From Pseudohalocynthiibacter aestuariivivens (GTDB lineage: Bacteria > Pseudomonadota > Alphaproteobacteria > Rhodobacterales > Rhodobacteraceae), in the NCBI RefSeq assembly GCF_018457175.1, contig NZ_JAGFNU010000009.1, positions 62,001 to 126,000 of the forward strand: a DNA stretch of 64,000 nucleotides. The letters run 5' to 3'. Both the position numbers and the translations under genes were made by a program. Positions 27,438 to 37,707 of this stretch are shown piece after piece. The notes under the pieces are model-generated. The model saw only the letters and a program-made list of their open reading frames with translations, ran no database searches and was not told the DNA's origin. Every line of letters begins with the position of its first letter. The first letter of the stretch is position 1.

Positions 27438-28226
27438 TTACAAATCAAACGTCGCAAATACCGGCGCGTGATCTGATGGTTTCTCCCAACCGCGTGCCGG
27501 GCGGAAGATACGGCTGCCATGGGCAGAGTTCGCGATATCGGGCGTGGCCCAGACATGATCAAGGCGGCGGCCTTTGTCTGCTTCGTCCCAGTCACGTGCG
27601 CGGTAGGACCACCAGCTATAGAGCCGCCCATCGGGAATGTCTGCGCGGGTGACATCGACCCATTTGCCCGCATCGCGGGTTTCCTCAAAATGCTCTACCT
27701 CGATCGGCGTGTGGCTGACCACCTTAAGTAATTTTTTGTGGTCCCAGACGTCATCTTCACGCGGTGCGATGTTCAGATCACCCACCAGAATTGAGCGCGC
27801 TGGCGGGTCCGCATGAAAATGGTCACGCAGTTCTGTCAGGTAGTCGAGTTTCTGGCCAAATTTCTCGTTCACGTCGCGGTCCGGTACATCGCCCCCGGCC
27901 GGGATGTAATGGTTGTGGATCGTCACACCATTTTCGAGCTTTGCTGCAACATAGCGGGCATGCCCAAGGCCCGCAAAATCATGGCACCCTGCATCGGTGA
28001 TTGGAAGGCGCGACAGGATCGCGACACCGTTGTAACCCTTTTGGCCCCGCGCAACCATGTACTTGTAACCAATTGCGGCGAATCCCTCGGTCGGGATTTT
28101 ATCAACTGGGGACTTGCATTCCTGCAGGCAAAGAACATCAGGGGCTTCTTCGGCCAGCAGTTTCAGCACGATGGGTTCACGCAATCGAACCGAATTGATG
28201 TTCCATGTTGCCAGGGTAAAGGCCAT
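27438..28226 (-). CDS. xthA: Exodeoxyribonuclease III
   Basis: 262 residues of the exonuclease-endonuclease-phosphatase fold. Signature segments: FTLATWNINSVRLR, LCLQECKSPVDK with the metal-binding glutamate, GDLNIAP, and the C-terminal SDHAPVFATFDL with catalytic Asp-His. It cleaves DNA at abasic sites and trims 3' ends in base-excision repair. It is the first gene of a minus-strand run that continues into the flavoprotein cluster. Confidence 0.92.
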   Translation of the reverse strand: MAFTLATWNINSVRLREPIVLKLLAEEAPDVLCLQECKSPVDKIPTEGFAAIGYKYMVARGQKGYNGVAILSRLPITDAGCHDFAGLGHARYVAAKLENGVTIHNHYIPAGGDVPDRDVNEKFGQKLDYLTELRDHFHADPPARSILVGDLNIAPREDDVWDHKKLLKVVSHTPIEVEHFEETRDAGKWVDVTRADIPDGRLYSWWSYRARDWDEADKGRRLDHVWATPDIANSAHGSRIFRPARGWEKPSDHAPVFATFDL

Positions 28227-28430
28227 GTCCTGCTCTCCGCGTCATTCATTTCAATATGTGGCGCTTTGAGGCGCACGGCTAGTTCCGGAATTCCATACTT
28301 GTTATTGCGATCAATCACACCAATGGAAAGCAGATTGAGCAGTTTTTTCGCGAGAGTATCAGAGATAAAAGTAAGGGCGAACCGAGGGGAGGGTGCAAAG
28401 CGCCCGCCCCGTGGGCGCGGTTCGGGCGCT

Positions 28431-28449
28431 GCCCGTGCCAAGCACGGGC
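28431..28449. repeat. GC-rich inverted repeat in intergenic region
   Basis: GCCCGTGC and GCACGGGC form a perfect eight-base stem with a three-base loop (CAA). The flanks also contain GC-rich complementary pieces (CGCCCG, GTGGGCGCGG), so a larger structured RNA or a dispersed repeat of the genus is possible. There is no T-run next to it. Confidence 0.45.
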
Positions 28450-28605
28450 ATTTGGATATCAGACGCTTTTCTCGCGTTGGGCCCAGTAGCACCGTTGTCG
28501 GCAACCGAATCGCGAACCCTTGGTTAAACGTCAGCAATGCATAATTGCGGTTTCAACAGGTGGCGGCAACACTTTAATCTTTTTTGGAAAGATGGAGTGT
28601 GAAGC

Positions 28606-28815
28606 ATGAAGTATCGTCAGCATACATTTTACACTGACAAACAGAAGTCAGAGATGTGAGATCGATGGCAAATATCGCGGCTAAGCTCGCCGATCTGGTA
28701 ACCCTCTAGATCTAATGCTGGGATGGCCGACCCAGTATCGCACAAAGCGGCAACATCACGGGCGCGGGCTGCCGCTTAGGGCTCATTGCAGTCACTGCTT
28801 CACCATACGCAACAC
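28606..28815 (+). pseudogene. Decayed IS30-family transposase, N-terminal remnant
   Basis: The frame opening at 28606 reads MKYRQHTFYTDKQKSEM, then TGA, then DRWQ. Intact IS30-type transposases of roseobacters start in this way with MWDRWQ, so the stop replaces the conserved Trp. Homology then fades, but AGCRLGLIA followed by ASP around 28770-28805 resembles the next helix-turn-helix region. TGCGGTTTCAACAGGT at about 28545-28560 may be the left terminal repeat. No catalytic DDE part remains. The gap 28227-28918 holds nothing else coding. Confidence 0.6.
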
Positions 28816-28836
28816 TCCCAAACCATCACCCCCACC

Positions 28837-28864
28837 AAAAAAAGACCCGGCATAAAGCCGGGTC
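28837..28864 (-). terminator. Rho-independent terminator of the CenR-like gene
   Basis: On the minus strand GACCCGGC (28864-28857) pairs with GCCGGGTC (28851-28844) around five bases and is followed by seven T (28843-28837). It lies 54 bases past the stop of the response regulator. Confidence 0.8.
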
Positions 28865-28918
28865 AGTCCAACAGGGAGGAATGCGTCTTAACCCAGACGC
28901 CGGGACGAGAATGCGAGT

Positions 28919-29605
28919 TCACGCAATAAGACGATAACCCCCGGATTCGGTCACAAGAAGGCGAGCGTTTGACGGATCTGGTTCTATTTTCTGGCGAAGA
29001 CGGTAAATATGTGTCTCTAACGTATGGGTCGTAACACCTGCGTTATAGCCCCAGACCTCGTGCAAGAGCACATCACGGGCCACAACACCGTCGGTCGAAC
29101 GATAGAGGAATTTCAGGATATTCGTCTCTTTTTCGGTCAGGCGGATTTTCTTTTCGTTTTCATCAAGCAGCATCTTCATTGCAGGCTTAAAAGTATATGG
29201 CCCAAGCTGGAAGACCGCGTCTTCGGATTGTTCATGCTGGCGCAGTTGCGCACGGACGCGTGCCAGAAGAACCGGAAATTTGAAGGGTTTGGTGACGTAG
29301 TCGTTGGCACCCGCATCCAAACCAAGAATGGTGTCAGCATCGCTGTCATGGCCCGTCAGCATCAAAATCGGGCATTTCACACCCTGTTTGCGCATCAGGC
29401 GGCACAATTCGCGCCCATCTGTGTCAGGCAGGCCAACGTCAAGAATAACCAGATCATAGATCGCTTCCTTGGCCTTTTGCATGGCCTCGGTGCCGTTTGC
29501 AGCTTCGAAAACATCGAAGTCTTCGGTCATCACAAGCTGTTCTGAAAGCGCTTCGCGAAGATCGTCGTCATCATCGACTAAAAGAATCTTTTTAAGGTTG
29601 CTCAT
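28919..29605 (-). CDS. cenR: OmpR-family response regulator, CenR-like
   Basis: 228 residues from the ATG at 29605: receiver domain (about 5-120) with acidic pocket VDDDDD, phosphorylated Asp in LVILDVGLPDTDGREL, Thr/Ser in MLTGHD and Lys in DYVTKPF; winged-helix DNA-binding domain (about 130-226) with RLTEKETNILKFLYR and THIYRLRQKIEPD. The wording fits CenR, which governs cell-envelope genes in Caulobacter and Rhodobacter, rather than CtrA. No histidine kinase is adjacent. It is divergent from ribA and ends at a strong terminator. Confidence 0.75.
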   Translation of the reverse strand: MSNLKKILLVDDDDDLREALSEQLVMTEDFDVFEAANGTEAMQKAKEAIYDLVILDVGLPDTDGRELCRLMRKQGVKCPILMLTGHDSDADTILGLDAGANDYVTKPFKFPVLLARVRAQLRQHEQSEDAVFQLGPYTFKPAMKMLLDENEKKIRLTEKETNILKFLYRSTDGVVARDVLLHEVWGYNAGVTTHTLETHIYRLRQKIEPDPSNARLLVTESGGYRLIA

Positions 29606-29768
29606 TGTCTCTGGTTCCTCTGCTGTTGCCCAACAGATGTTCACAACTGTAGGAATATGCAAGATATGCTGCAATATATTCACGCGCTCGTGTCTATTTC
29701 GTGGAATATGTTTCATATTCTGACAAAGCCGACTAAATGAGCCGGTGATTTTGTAACAAGGATACCCG

Positions 29769-30851
29769 ATGGCGCTGCGCCCAAATACCACTGAACTGAT
29801 CGCGCGGGCGCGGGCCGATTTGCGGATGGGGGTACCTGTTGTTCTGCAATCTGCAGATCGTCTGGCGCTGATACTTGCGGCGGAAACGTTAAGTGCCGCG
29901 CGACTGGCTGATGTCCGCGCGCTCGGCGGGAAGCCTGTTCTGGCCGTAACGGCGCGTCGCGCTGAAACGCTGAAGGCGCAGGTTTATGACGGCGATCTTG
30001 CGCGCATTGTTTTGCCAAAGGACGCGGGGATTAGCTGGATACAGGCGCTTGCAGACCCGGCAGATGATTTACGCATGCCGATGAAGGGGCCGTTTGAATG
30101 CGACCGGGGTGGTGATGTGGCCTCACATCGTGCAGCGATCAACCTGACCAAAGCAGCGCGGCTGTTACCTGCCGCATTGGTGCTTGAGCTTTCTGATCTG
30201 TCGCAAGTCACCGATCTGACCACTGTGCCCCTGGCCGAGGCCTGCTCGGGTTTCCATGACACCAGCCCGCTTCATTCAGTTATCAGCGCACGCCTGCCTC
30301 TGGAAGTCTCCGAGGCCGGACGATTGCATGTGTTTCGCCCCGAGGACGGAGCAGAGGAACATTATGCCGTCGAAATCGGTCAGCCGCCCCGCGATGTGCC
30401 GGTTCTGTCACGTCTGCATTCAGCCTGTTTCACCGGTGATCTGCTCGGCAGTCTGAAATGCGACTGTGGCCCGCAACTGCGTGGTGCGTTGCGTCAGATG
30501 GGCGAAGAAGGCGCTGGCGTGCTGCTTTACCTCAATCAGGAAGGGCGCGGCATTGGGCTTGCCAATAAGATGCGCGCCTACGCCTTGCAGGATCAGGGGT
30601 TTGATACGGTTGAGGCAAACCACAGGCTGGGCTTTGAAGATGACGAGCGGGATTTTCGGATCGGGGCAGAAATTCTGAAAACCTTAGGGTTTTTAAGTGT
30701 CCGGCTGATGACGAACAATCCCAAAAAGGTCGCGATGATGGAACACACAGGAATTGTCGTGACAGAACGCGTTCCCTTAAAGGTCGGCGAAAACATCCAT
30801 AACAAGGCATATCTTGCCACCAAGGCACGAAAATCCGGGCATCTGCTGTGA
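29769..30851 (+). CDS. ribA: GTP cyclohydrolase II
   Basis: 360 residues. The C-terminal half (about 190-355) is GTP cyclohydrolase II: zinc cysteines in [20 protein letters not shown], the catalytic region [16 protein letters not shown] and RLMTNNPKK. It opens the GTP ring in the first committed step of riboflavin synthesis. The N-terminal half resembles a degenerate DHBP-synthase-like extension seen in alphaproteobacterial RibA. AAGGA precedes the ATG. The stop overlaps the next gene's GTG start. Confidence 0.92.
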   Translation: MALRPNTTELIARARADLRMGVPVVLQSADRLALILAAETLSAARLADVRALGGKPVLAVTARRAETLKAQVYDGDLARIVLPKDAGISWIQALADPADDLRMPMKGPFECDRGGDVASHRAAINLTKAARLLPAALVLELSDLSQVTDLTTVPLAEACSGFHDTSPLHSVISARLPLEVSEAGRLHVFRPEDGAEEHYAVEIGQPPRDVPVLSRLHSACFTGDLLGSLKCDCGPQLRGALRQMGEEGAGVLLYLNQEGRGIGLANKMRAYALQDQGFDTVEANHRLGFEDDERDFRIGAEILKTLGFLSVRLMTNNPKKVAMMEHTGIVVTERVPLKVGENIHNKAYLATKARKSGHLL

Positions 30852-31345
30852 ACCCGCACGATTTGGTTCTTACACCGCGCGGAGTGCGTTTTTTAGGGCG
30901 GTATTTTCCTTGTTCTATCGGGCGTGGTGGTCTGACATCGGACAAGCGCGAAGGTGACGGCGCAACGCCAACCGGGACGCATCACATCGAAGCTGTGCTT
31001 TACAGACCTGATCGCGTGGAACAACCCACGAACTGGGCGCGTCCGATCCGGCCTTTTGACCTCTGGTCAGATGATGTTGATGACATTGATTATAATCAGA
31101 TGGTGCAGGTGCCTTACGGTGCTAGCCACGAGCGGCTGTGCCGGGCAGACCCGCTTTACGACATTGTTCTGGTCACGGACTGGAACTGGCCTGTTGCTGA
31201 CCCCGGGCGGGGGTCAGCGATTTTCCTGCATCAATGGCGCCGGCCCCATTATCCGACTGAAGGCTGTATTGCATTTTCAAGGTCGGATTTGTTGTGGATC
31301 ACAGCGCGGGTAGAGCCGGGTTCGCGCGTGATTGTTCGGGGTTAA
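30848..31345 (+). CDS. L,D-transpeptidase family protein (YkuD catalytic domain)
   Basis: 165 residues with a GTG start overlapping the ribA stop (GTGA). The YkuD active-site pattern is present: [20 protein letters not shown], with Cys and upstream His. No signal peptide or lipobox is seen, which is unusual for an enzyme expected to act on periplasmic peptidoglycan. It may use another export route, or act in the cytoplasm on another substrate. This short type is common next to unrelated genes in alphaproteobacteria. Confidence 0.82.
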   Translation: MNPHDLVLTPRGVRFLGRYFPCSIGRGGLTSDKREGDGATPTGTHHIEAVLYRPDRVEQPTNWARPIRPFDLWSDDVDDIDYNQMVQVPYGASHERLCRADPLYDIVLVTDWNWPVADPGRGSAIFLHQWRRPHYPTEGCIAFSRSDLLWITARVEPGSRVIVRG

Positions 31346-31356
31346 CGCCCCAAAAG

Positions 31357-32016
31357 TCAGCTCTCGCCGTAATCCCGTTCGCCAAAGATCGCAGAGCCAA
31401 CGCGCACGTGGGTAGCGCCCAATGCAACCGCGCGCTCAAAATCGCCACTCATGCCCATGGATAGCCCTGCCAGATCGTTTCGCTCTGCTATTTTTCGCAG
31501 CAAGGCAAAATGCAGGCTTGGTTCTTCATCCGCCGGGGGGATGCACATGAGGCCGATAACGGGCAATTCAAGATCGCGGCACATCTGGATGAAAGCGTCA
31601 GCATCCGCTGGCATGACCCCAGCCTTTTGCTGCTCTTCTCCCGTGTTGACCTGAATGAACAGGTCCGGACAATGGCCGAGTTCCTGTGACAGCCGCGCAA
31701 GCGTATTCGCAAGTTTTGGGCGATCCAGAGAATGGATTGCCTCAAAAAGCTCCATTGCCTGACGCGCCTTGTTGGTTTGCAGGGGACCAAGGAGGTGTAC
31801 CTCTACCCCGTCGTATTGTTCCCGGAAGGCGGGCCACTTCCCCGCGGCTTCCTGCACCTTGTTTTCACCAAACAATCTGTGGCCTTCGTCAAGCACCGCT
31901 TTAACGCGTGCGTCAGGTTGCACCTTTGAAACAGCAATCAGCCTAGTGCTGCCCACCGGGCGACCAACGCGGGCTTCTTCGTTGTGGATACGGGAAATAA
32001 TGTCAGAAAGGGGCAT
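31357..32016 (-). CDS. yggS: YggS-family PLP-binding protein (PLP homeostasis)
   Basis: 219 residues, a single PLP-binding TIM barrel. RLIAVSKVQPD carries the PLP lysine, and HLLGPLQTNKAR, SLDRPKLA and GLSMGMSGDFERAV are family signatures. YggS/PLPHP proteins have no known enzymatic reaction; they hold PLP and keep B6 and amino-acid pools in balance. Converges on the transpeptidase gene with 11 bases between stops. Confidence 0.92.
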   Translation of the reverse strand: MPLSDIISRIHNEEARVGRPVGSTRLIAVSKVQPDARVKAVLDEGHRLFGENKVQEAAGKWPAFREQYDGVEVHLLGPLQTNKARQAMELFEAIHSLDRPKLANTLARLSQELGHCPDLFIQVNTGEEQQKAGVMPADADAFIQMCRDLELPVIGLMCIPPADEEPSLHFALLRKIAERNDLAGLSMGMSGDFERAVALGATHVRVGSAIFGERDYGES

Positions 32017-32178
32017 AGAGACCTCGGATCAGTTCTTAGTCTGTCAAACACCAAAGTGCACAAAAAGAAAAGAGCACATCAAACTTCACAGAGACGCTAT
32101 GCTGAAAATGTTGAAATACCTTGCCCGTCTTAATACCGTTGGGTAGTAGGGGTAGTGACGAAGGATCGGGGCATATTA

Positions 32179-32700
32179 ATGAAAACGACACGGTTTATTA
32201 CGGTTGGCTTTACAGTACTGGCACTTGTAGCCCTTACCGCTTGTGGCAACAGAGATCGCGCATCAGGCGCCGACAGCGCCGAGGGGCAAACGCAAAGCAG
32301 GCCTGAAAGCATCCGCAGGACCGACGGAAGCCGTGTTCAAGGCGGAACAGACCTTCGAAAGGTTGTCCGGGATGTTTTCAATACTGCGGACCCGAATGTC
32401 ACGCTTGAGGTCAATAAATACATCTGGAACGCCTCGCTTGATGTTCTGAACTTTTTGCCGATCGAAGCTGCCGATCCTTTCACAGGCGTTTTTGTGACCG
32501 GGTATGGCACACCGCCGGGCGGTGGACAGGCCTATCGCGCAACCGTTTACATCACCGATCCGGCGCTTGATGCGCGGTCTCTTAACGTTGCGATGCAGAC
32601 CCGTGGTGGCCGTGCGGTCGACCCCGACACGGTGCGCGCCATCGAAGACGCGATTCTGACGCGCGCGCGACAACTGCGAATTCGGGAAGGTAAGCTCTAG
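32179..32700 (+). CDS. DUF3576 lipoprotein
   Basis: 173 residues from the ATG at 32179. A lipoprotein signal ends LTAC, followed by a low-complexity linker (ASGADSAEGQTQSR) and the DUF3576 domain: LEVNKYIWNASLDVLNFLP, then ADPFTGVFVTGYG. The family is confined to alphaproteobacteria and usually lies just before leuS, as here. It is expected to sit in the envelope. Function unknown, perhaps linked to the LptE envelope gene further on. Confidence 0.85.
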   Translation: MKTTRFITVGFTVLALVALTACGNRDRASGADSAEGQTQSRPESIRRTDGSRVQGGTDLRKVVRDVFNTADPNVTLEVNKYIWNASLDVLNFLPIEAADPFTGVFVTGYGTPPGGGQAYRATVYITDPALDARSLNVAMQTRGGRAVDPDTVRAIEDAILTRARQLRIREGKL

Positions 32701-32774
32701 ACCTCGTCCGCGACACTTAATAAGACCACGCCGGGCCCTTTGCGCTCGGCGTTTCCACTTGAAGGACCATCAAT

Positions 32775-35336
32775 ATGTCCCGCTACACCGCATCTGACAT
32801 CGAGCAAAAATGGCAAGCCGCCTGGGACAAGGCAGATGTTTTCAAAGCCCGCCGGGATGAAAGCAAGCCAAAATACTATGTGCTTGAGATGTTTCCCTAC
32901 CCTTCCGGGCGTATCCACATGGGCCACGTGCGCAACTACACCATGGGCGACGTGATTGCGCGTTTTAAGATCGCCTCCGGTTTCAGCGTGCTGCACCCAA
33001 TGGGGTGGGACGCCTTTGGAATGCCCGCAGAAAACGCGGCTATGGCTATCGGTGGTCATCCCAAGACTTGGACCTATGGCAATATCGCCGATATGCGCGC
33101 GCAGATGAAACCGCTTGGCTTGTCTATCGACTGGTCGCGTGAATTTGCGACTTGTGACCCGGAATACTACGGCCAGCAGCAGGCGATGTTCATCGACTTT
33201 ATGGCAAAGGGTCTGGTCTACCGCAAAAACGCCGTGGTGAACTGGGACCCGGTCGATATGACGGTACTTGCGAACGAACAGGTGATTGACGGCAAAGGCT
33301 GGCGGTCGAACGCGCCTGTGGAACGCCGTGAACTGACACAATGGTTTTTCAAGATCAGCGACTACTCCGAAGAACTGCTTGAGGCGCTTGACGGGTTGCA
33401 CAACTGGCCTGAAAAAGTCCGTACGATGCAGGCCAACTGGATTGGTAAATCACGCGGTTTGCAGTTTTCTTTTAACCTGACTGAACCTGCGGGCAGTTTT
33501 GACTCGGTCGAGGTTTACACAACCCGGCCTGACACACTGTTGGGTGCGAATTTCATCGGGATTTCGCCCGATCATCCGCTCGCGCGTGCGCTCGAGGCTG
33601 AAAATGCAGACCTCGCGGCCTTTAACGCCGAATGTCGCCGGATGGGGACATCCGAAGCTGACATGGAAAAGGCCGAAAAGAAGGGTTTTGACACCGGTCT
33701 TCGGGTGAAACACCCACTTGACGACAGTTGGGAATTGCCGGTCTGGGTCGCTAATTTCATCCTTATGGATTATGGCACCGGGGCAATCTTTGGCTGTCCT
33801 GCACATGACCAGCGCGATCTTGATTTCAGCCGCAAATACGACCTGCCGGTCGTTGATACCTTCTTTGCGCTTGATGATGACACCCCGGTCGCAGACCTTG
33901 CCTTTGTCCCTCCCAAAACTGAACGTGTCAAATGGGTTAACCATTTCGCCGGTTTGGATATCGCCACCGGACAAGAGGCGATTGACGCGACGATTGACTG
34001 GGCCGAAGAAAAAGGTTGGGGCAAAGGTGTTACCAACTATCGTCTGCGCGACTGGGGGCTTTCCCGTCAGCGGTATTGGGGTTGCCCGATCCCTGTGGTG
34101 CATTGTGAAGACTGCGGTGTGGTTCCTGAAAAGAAAGAAAACCTGCCCGTTGAATTGCCCGACGATGTCACCTTTGATCTGCCCGGCAATCCACTGGACC
34201 GCCATCCAACATGGCGTGACTGCGCATGTCCTGCCTGTGGTAAAGCAGCAAAGCGTGAAACCGACACAATGGATACCTTTGTCGATTCAAGCTGGTATTT
34301 CGCACGATTCACTTCGCCCCGGGCGACGACACCGACAGATGCGGCAGATGCGGATTACTGGATGAATGTTGACCAATACATCGGCGGGATCGAGCACGCG
34401 ATTTTGCACCTGCTTTACTCGCGCTTCTTTGCGCGCGCGATGAACATCACCGGACACTTGCCCGACAAGGCGATTGAACCGTTCAATGCCCTGTTCACCC
34501 AAGGCATGGTCACGCATGAAATTTACGTAACGCGCGATGAAAGGGATCGCCCGGTTTATCACCTGCCCGAAGATATCGAATGGCACGAAAGCGGCGCACG
34601 CTTGGGGGCCACGGGTGAGGAGATAACAGTCGTACCCTCTGCCAAGATGTCAAAGTCAAAGAAAAACGTGGTGGACCCGGATGACATTATTTCATCTTAC
34701 GGGGCGGATACGGCGCGTTGGTTCGTGATGTCTGACAGCCCGCCAGAGCGTGATGTCGAATGGACAGCAGCAGGGGCTGAAGCGACGCATAAGCATTTGG
34801 GTCGCGTCTGGACCCTAAGTGATCGGATCAGCAAAATGTCAGCTGATGACGGGGGCAACGGGGATGATGATCTGACGCGCGCAACCCACCGCGCCATTCG
34901 TGACGTGACCGAAGGAATCGAAAGCTTCGCCTTTAATAAAGCTGTCGCAAAGCTTTATGAATTTACCAACACGATCGCTAAATCAAAGGCTGGGGTCGCC
35001 GCACAGAAAACAGCGATCATGACATTGGCGCAGCTTATGTCGCCGATGACCCCTCATCTGGCCGAAGATATCTGGGCGCGTCAGGGGGGCGAGGGGCTTG
35101 TTGTGAACGCTCCCTGGCCAAAGCCTGATCCGGCGATGCTGGTTGAAGATACTGTGACCCTACCCATTCAGGTCAACGGGAAACGTCGGTCAGAAATCGC
35201 CGTGCCTGTCGATATGTCAAAGGAAGAGGTTGAAAAACTTGTGCTGGCAAATGATGCTGTCAAAAAGGCGCTGGATGGCGGCGCTCCTAAAAAGCTAATC
35301 ATTGTACCGGGACGCATTGTTAATGTTGTTATCTGA
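32775..35336 (+). CDS. leuS: Leucyl-tRNA synthetase
   Basis: 853 residues, normal length. Class I motifs HMGH (in [19 protein letters not shown]) and KMSKS ([10 protein letters not shown]) are present. The CP1 editing domain is complete, with [12 protein letters not shown] as the threonine-rich editing loop. It charges tRNA-Leu in the cytoplasm. Its end overlaps lptE by 14 bases, so leuS, lptE and holA are translated together. Confidence 0.97.
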   Translation: MSRYTASDIEQKWQAAWDKADVFKARRDESKPKYYVLEMFPYPSGRIHMGHVRNYTMGDVIARFKIASGFSVLHPMGWDAFGMPAENAAMAIGGHPKTWTYGNIADMRAQMKPLGLSIDWSREFATCDPEYYGQQQAMFIDFMAKGLVYRKNAVVNWDPVDMTVLANEQVIDGKGWRSNAPVERRELTQWFFKISDYSEELLEALDGLHNWPEKVRTMQANWIGKSRGLQFSFNLTEPAGSFDSVEVYTTRPDTLLGANFIGISPDHPLARALEAENADLAAFNAECRRMGTSEADMEKAEKKGFDTGLRVKHPLDDSWELPVWVANFILMDYGTGAIFGCPAHDQRDLDFSRKYDLPVVDTFFALDDDTPVADLAFVPPKTERVKWVNHFAGLDIATGQEAIDATIDWAEEKGWGKGVTNYRLRDWGLSRQRYWGCPIPVVHCEDCGVVPEKKENLPVELPDDVTFDLPGNPLDRHPTWRDCACPACGKAAKRETDTMDTFVDSSWYFARFTSPRATTPTDAADADYWMNVDQYIGGIEHAILHLLYSRFFARAMNITGHLPDKAIEPFNALFTQGMVTHEIYVTRDERDRPVYHLPEDIEWHESGARLGATGEEITVVPSAKMSKSKKNVVDPDDIISSYGADTARWFVMSDSPPERDVEWTAAGAEATHKHLGRVWTLSDRISKMSADDGGNGDDDLTRATHRAIRDVTEGIESFAFNKAVAKLYEFTNTIAKSKAGVAAQKTAIMTLAQLMSPMTPHLAEDIWARQGGEGLVVNAPWPKPDPAMLVEDTVTLPIQVNGKRRSEIAVPVDMSKEEVEKLVLANDAVKKALDGGAPKKLIIVPGRIVNVVI

Positions 35337-35811
35337 TCGCAGGTTTTTTCTGACAGGTCTTGCAGCCCTTGCCGGTTGCAAGTTTCAGCCGGTGTACGGG
35401 CCGCAAGGCCCTGCCCGCGAACTGGATGGCGCGATTGAGGTCATGGCGCCGTCTGATCGCAATAGCTTTGAGCTTGTTCGGCGGCTGGAACAACGCCTTG
35501 GGCAACCACAGGCACCGCGCTATGAGCTAAGCTATGTGGTCACTGTAACGACCGACGAGCTGGCAATTTCCTCGACACAAGTCATCAACCGCTACAATCT
35601 GATTGGTGAAATCAACTTTACGCTGCGCGAGTTTGGGACGGAAAACGTTCTGACAAGCGGTCGTGTCGACAATTTCACAGGTTACTCTGCCACGGGGACC
35701 ACGGTCAGCACCCAGACCGCTGAGCGCGATGCCAATGACCGGTTGATGGTCATATTGGCGGATCAGATAGTGGCACGTCTTCTTGCAACATCCGGGGCCT
35801 GGGCAGGATGA
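35323..35811 (+). CDS. lptE: LPS-assembly lipoprotein LptE
   Basis: 162 residues from the ATG at 35323, inside the leuS tail. Signal with lipobox (ALAGC) followed by FQPVYG, the start of mature LptE in alphaproteobacteria. LptE plugs the LptD barrel and helps insert lipopolysaccharide in the outer membrane. The order leuS-lptE-holA is widely conserved and supports the call despite low sequence conservation. Confidence 0.87.
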   Translation: MLLSDRRFFLTGLAALAGCKFQPVYGPQGPARELDGAIEVMAPSDRNSFELVRRLEQRLGQPQAPRYELSYVVTVTTDELAISSTQVINRYNLIGEINFTLREFGTENVLTSGRVDNFTGYSATGTTVSTQTAERDANDRLMVILADQIVARLLATSGAWAG

Positions 35812-36830
35812 AACTGACGGGCCGCGATGCGAACCAGTATTTCGCAAAACCGGACCCGAACCGCACCGGCCTGTTGATCTATGGCGCAGATGCGATGCGC
35901 GTTGCGCTAAAGCGTCAGGAAGTAATCGCCGCGCTGATCGGCCCAAACGGCGATGAAGAGATGCGGCTGAGCCGAATTCCCGGGGCGGAACTGCGCAAAG
36001 ACCCGGCTCTTTTGCTTGATGCCGTAAAGGCCCAGAGTTTTTTCCCGGGGCCGCGTGTAGCCTTTGTAGAAGACGCGGGCGATGCGAATGCGCCGCAAAT
36101 CAGCATGGCTTTTGCAGACTGGCAGACCGGTGACGCACAGATAATCGTAACGGCCAGACAAATCACTGCACGCTCAGCACTGCGTAAACTGTTTGAATCT
36201 CACAACAATGCTTTCGCTGTTGGCATCTATGACGATCCGCCCTCGCGTGATGAAATAGAGGCAACCCTAAAGCGTGCCGGAGTTCAGGACCTTGATCGCG
36301 ATGCAATGGGCGCGCTTGAGGCATTGTCGCGCAGCGTGGACCCGGGGGATTTTCGTCAAACGGTCGAAAAGCTTGGCCTTTACAAGCTGGGTGACACTAG
36401 CCCGGTAACACCTGAAGATGTTGCGGCGGTGGCGCCAACCTCAACCGAAGCGGCGCTTGATGACGTCCTGAATATCGTGGCCGAAGCGCGCACACCCGAA
36501 ATTGGCCCGATCATGGCGCGGCTCGTCAGTCAGGGCACACAGCCTGTTGGCCTTTGCATCGGGGCGACACGCCATTTTCGCCAGCTCTATGTTGCGGCCT
36601 CGGACCCCGGCGGCCCCGCTGCTGGAATCGGGCGCCTGCGCCCACCTGTATTTGGGGCGCGTCGGGACCGGATGCTGCGACAAGCGCAGGGATGGGGCAT
36701 GTATAAGCTGGAGCAGGCACTAACAATGCTGACCGATACGGATTTACAGCTTCGCTCGACCAGTCAGGCCCCGGCCATGGCCCTGATGGAACGCACACTC
36801 ATACGCCTGTCGATGCTTGCACGGCGGTAA
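35808..36830 (+). CDS. holA: DNA polymerase III delta subunit
   Basis: 340 residues, the usual size. It begins [20 protein letters not shown], followed by GLLIYGADAMRVALKRQE, the delta N-terminal domain without a real Walker A motif. The C-terminal collar domain (VSQGTQPVGLCIGATRHFRQLY) is recognisable. Delta opens the beta clamp within the clamp loader. Overlaps the lptE stop by ATGA. Confidence 0.92.
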   Translation: MKLTGRDANQYFAKPDPNRTGLLIYGADAMRVALKRQEVIAALIGPNGDEEMRLSRIPGAELRKDPALLLDAVKAQSFFPGPRVAFVEDAGDANAPQISMAFADWQTGDAQIIVTARQITARSALRKLFESHNNAFAVGIYDDPPSRDEIEATLKRAGVQDLDRDAMGALEALSRSVDPGDFRQTVEKLGLYKLGDTSPVTPEDVAAVAPTSTEAALDDVLNIVAEARTPEIGPIMARLVSQGTQPVGLCIGATRHFRQLYVAASDPGGPAAGIGRLRPPVFGARRDRMLRQAQGWGMYKLEQALTMLTDTDLQLRSTSQAPAMALMERTLIRLSMLARR

Positions 36831-36847
36831 CTCACGGAACAGGAATT

Positions 36848-37438
36848 ATGTATCAGGTCATCGGAAAAATACGCTCACGAACACTTCGTGTTTTATGGAT
36901 GCTCGAAGAATTAGGCCAGCCATATGAGCACATCATTGCTGGTTCACATTCCGAGGCTGTGACCGAAGTAAATCCGGAAGGAAAAATTCCCGTCCTGATC
37001 GAGGACGGTGTCACGCTGACGGATTCGACTGCAATTATTCAGTATCTGGCGGACAAGCATGGGGCATTGACCCATCCGGCGGGAACGATAAACCGCGCGA
37101 TACAGGACGGGCTTACGCAATTTTTGCTGGATGAGTTTGATGCGGCCCTTTGGGTCGCAACGCGGCATATGCTCTATTTGCCCAAAGAACTTCGGCAAGA
37201 AGGTATTCATGACACGGTCGGCTGGGAGCTCGCCCGCAGCCAAAAGGTGCTGGCTGAACGGATGGGCGATGGTCCCTTCCTTATGGGCGAAGATATGACA
37301 GTGCCGGATATCATCCTGACCCATTGCGGTGGTTGGGCGCTATCTGCCGGGTTCAAGATTTCGGAACCGCAACTGAAAGAGTACTTCCGTATGATGCATG
37401 GCCGCCCGGCTTACAAACGTGCGATGGTGTTAGAATAG
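36848..37438 (+). CDS. Glutathione S-transferase family protein
   Basis: 196 residues: a thioredoxin-like N-terminal domain (SRTLRVLWMLEELGQPYEHI; VNPEGKIPVLIEDGVTLTDS, with cis-proline and the Glu/Asp-Ser glutathione site) and an all-helical C-terminal domain (about 85-190, GDGPFLMGEDMTVPDIILTH). It follows holA by 17 bases and may share its transcript, but no functional link is apparent. Substrate unknown. Confidence 0.9.
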   Translation: MYQVIGKIRSRTLRVLWMLEELGQPYEHIIAGSHSEAVTEVNPEGKIPVLIEDGVTLTDSTAIIQYLADKHGALTHPAGTINRAIQDGLTQFLLDEFDAALWVATRHMLYLPKELRQEGIHDTVGWELARSQKVLAERMGDGPFLMGEDMTVPDIILTHCGGWALSAGFKISEPQLKEYFRMMHGRPAYKRAMVLE

Positions 37439-37469
37439 TTTATTGGAGTCAGATCTGTTAAATTGAAAT

Positions 37470-37567
37470 AGGAGCGAAGGTCTGCTGTGCGGTGCGATTT
37501 CAACAGGTCACTGCACAGCGGCATCAAAGCTCGTGTTGAATTTCTGCTGCGCGGACAAAGTCGCCAT
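37470..37567. repeat. Dispersed repeat A, copy 1
   Basis: AAGGTCTGCTGTGCGG, then TGCACAG, then CTGCTGCGCGGACAA form a diverged pattern that recurs at 41275-41330. GCGATTTCAACAGGT (37494-37508) also resembles the putative IS30 end at about 28545-28560. Likely a decayed mobile-element end or genus-specific intergenic repeat. Confidence 0.45.
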
Positions 37568-37707
37568 TTAATGGAAACAAACCATCGTTAGGTTCTGCAC
37601 ATTGCGCGGGAGACACTTCTTTGCACTCAATGCCGGCCTCGCAGGGCTCTTGAGCAACGTGAAATGTAGTGTAACCTGACGTACCGCTTTAAGGGAGGAT
37701 GCGTACG

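Noticed and set aside
28163-28537. 124-codon minus-strand frame overlapping the start of xthA
   Set aside because: Runs through the GC-rich hairpin region, has no recognisable domain and overlaps xthA in another frame.
28919-29605. CtrA as identity of the response regulator
   Set aside because: The start and receiver motifs (VDDDDD, LDVGLPDTDGREL) fit CenR rather than the CtrA sequence; ccrM being present elsewhere in the window does not decide it.
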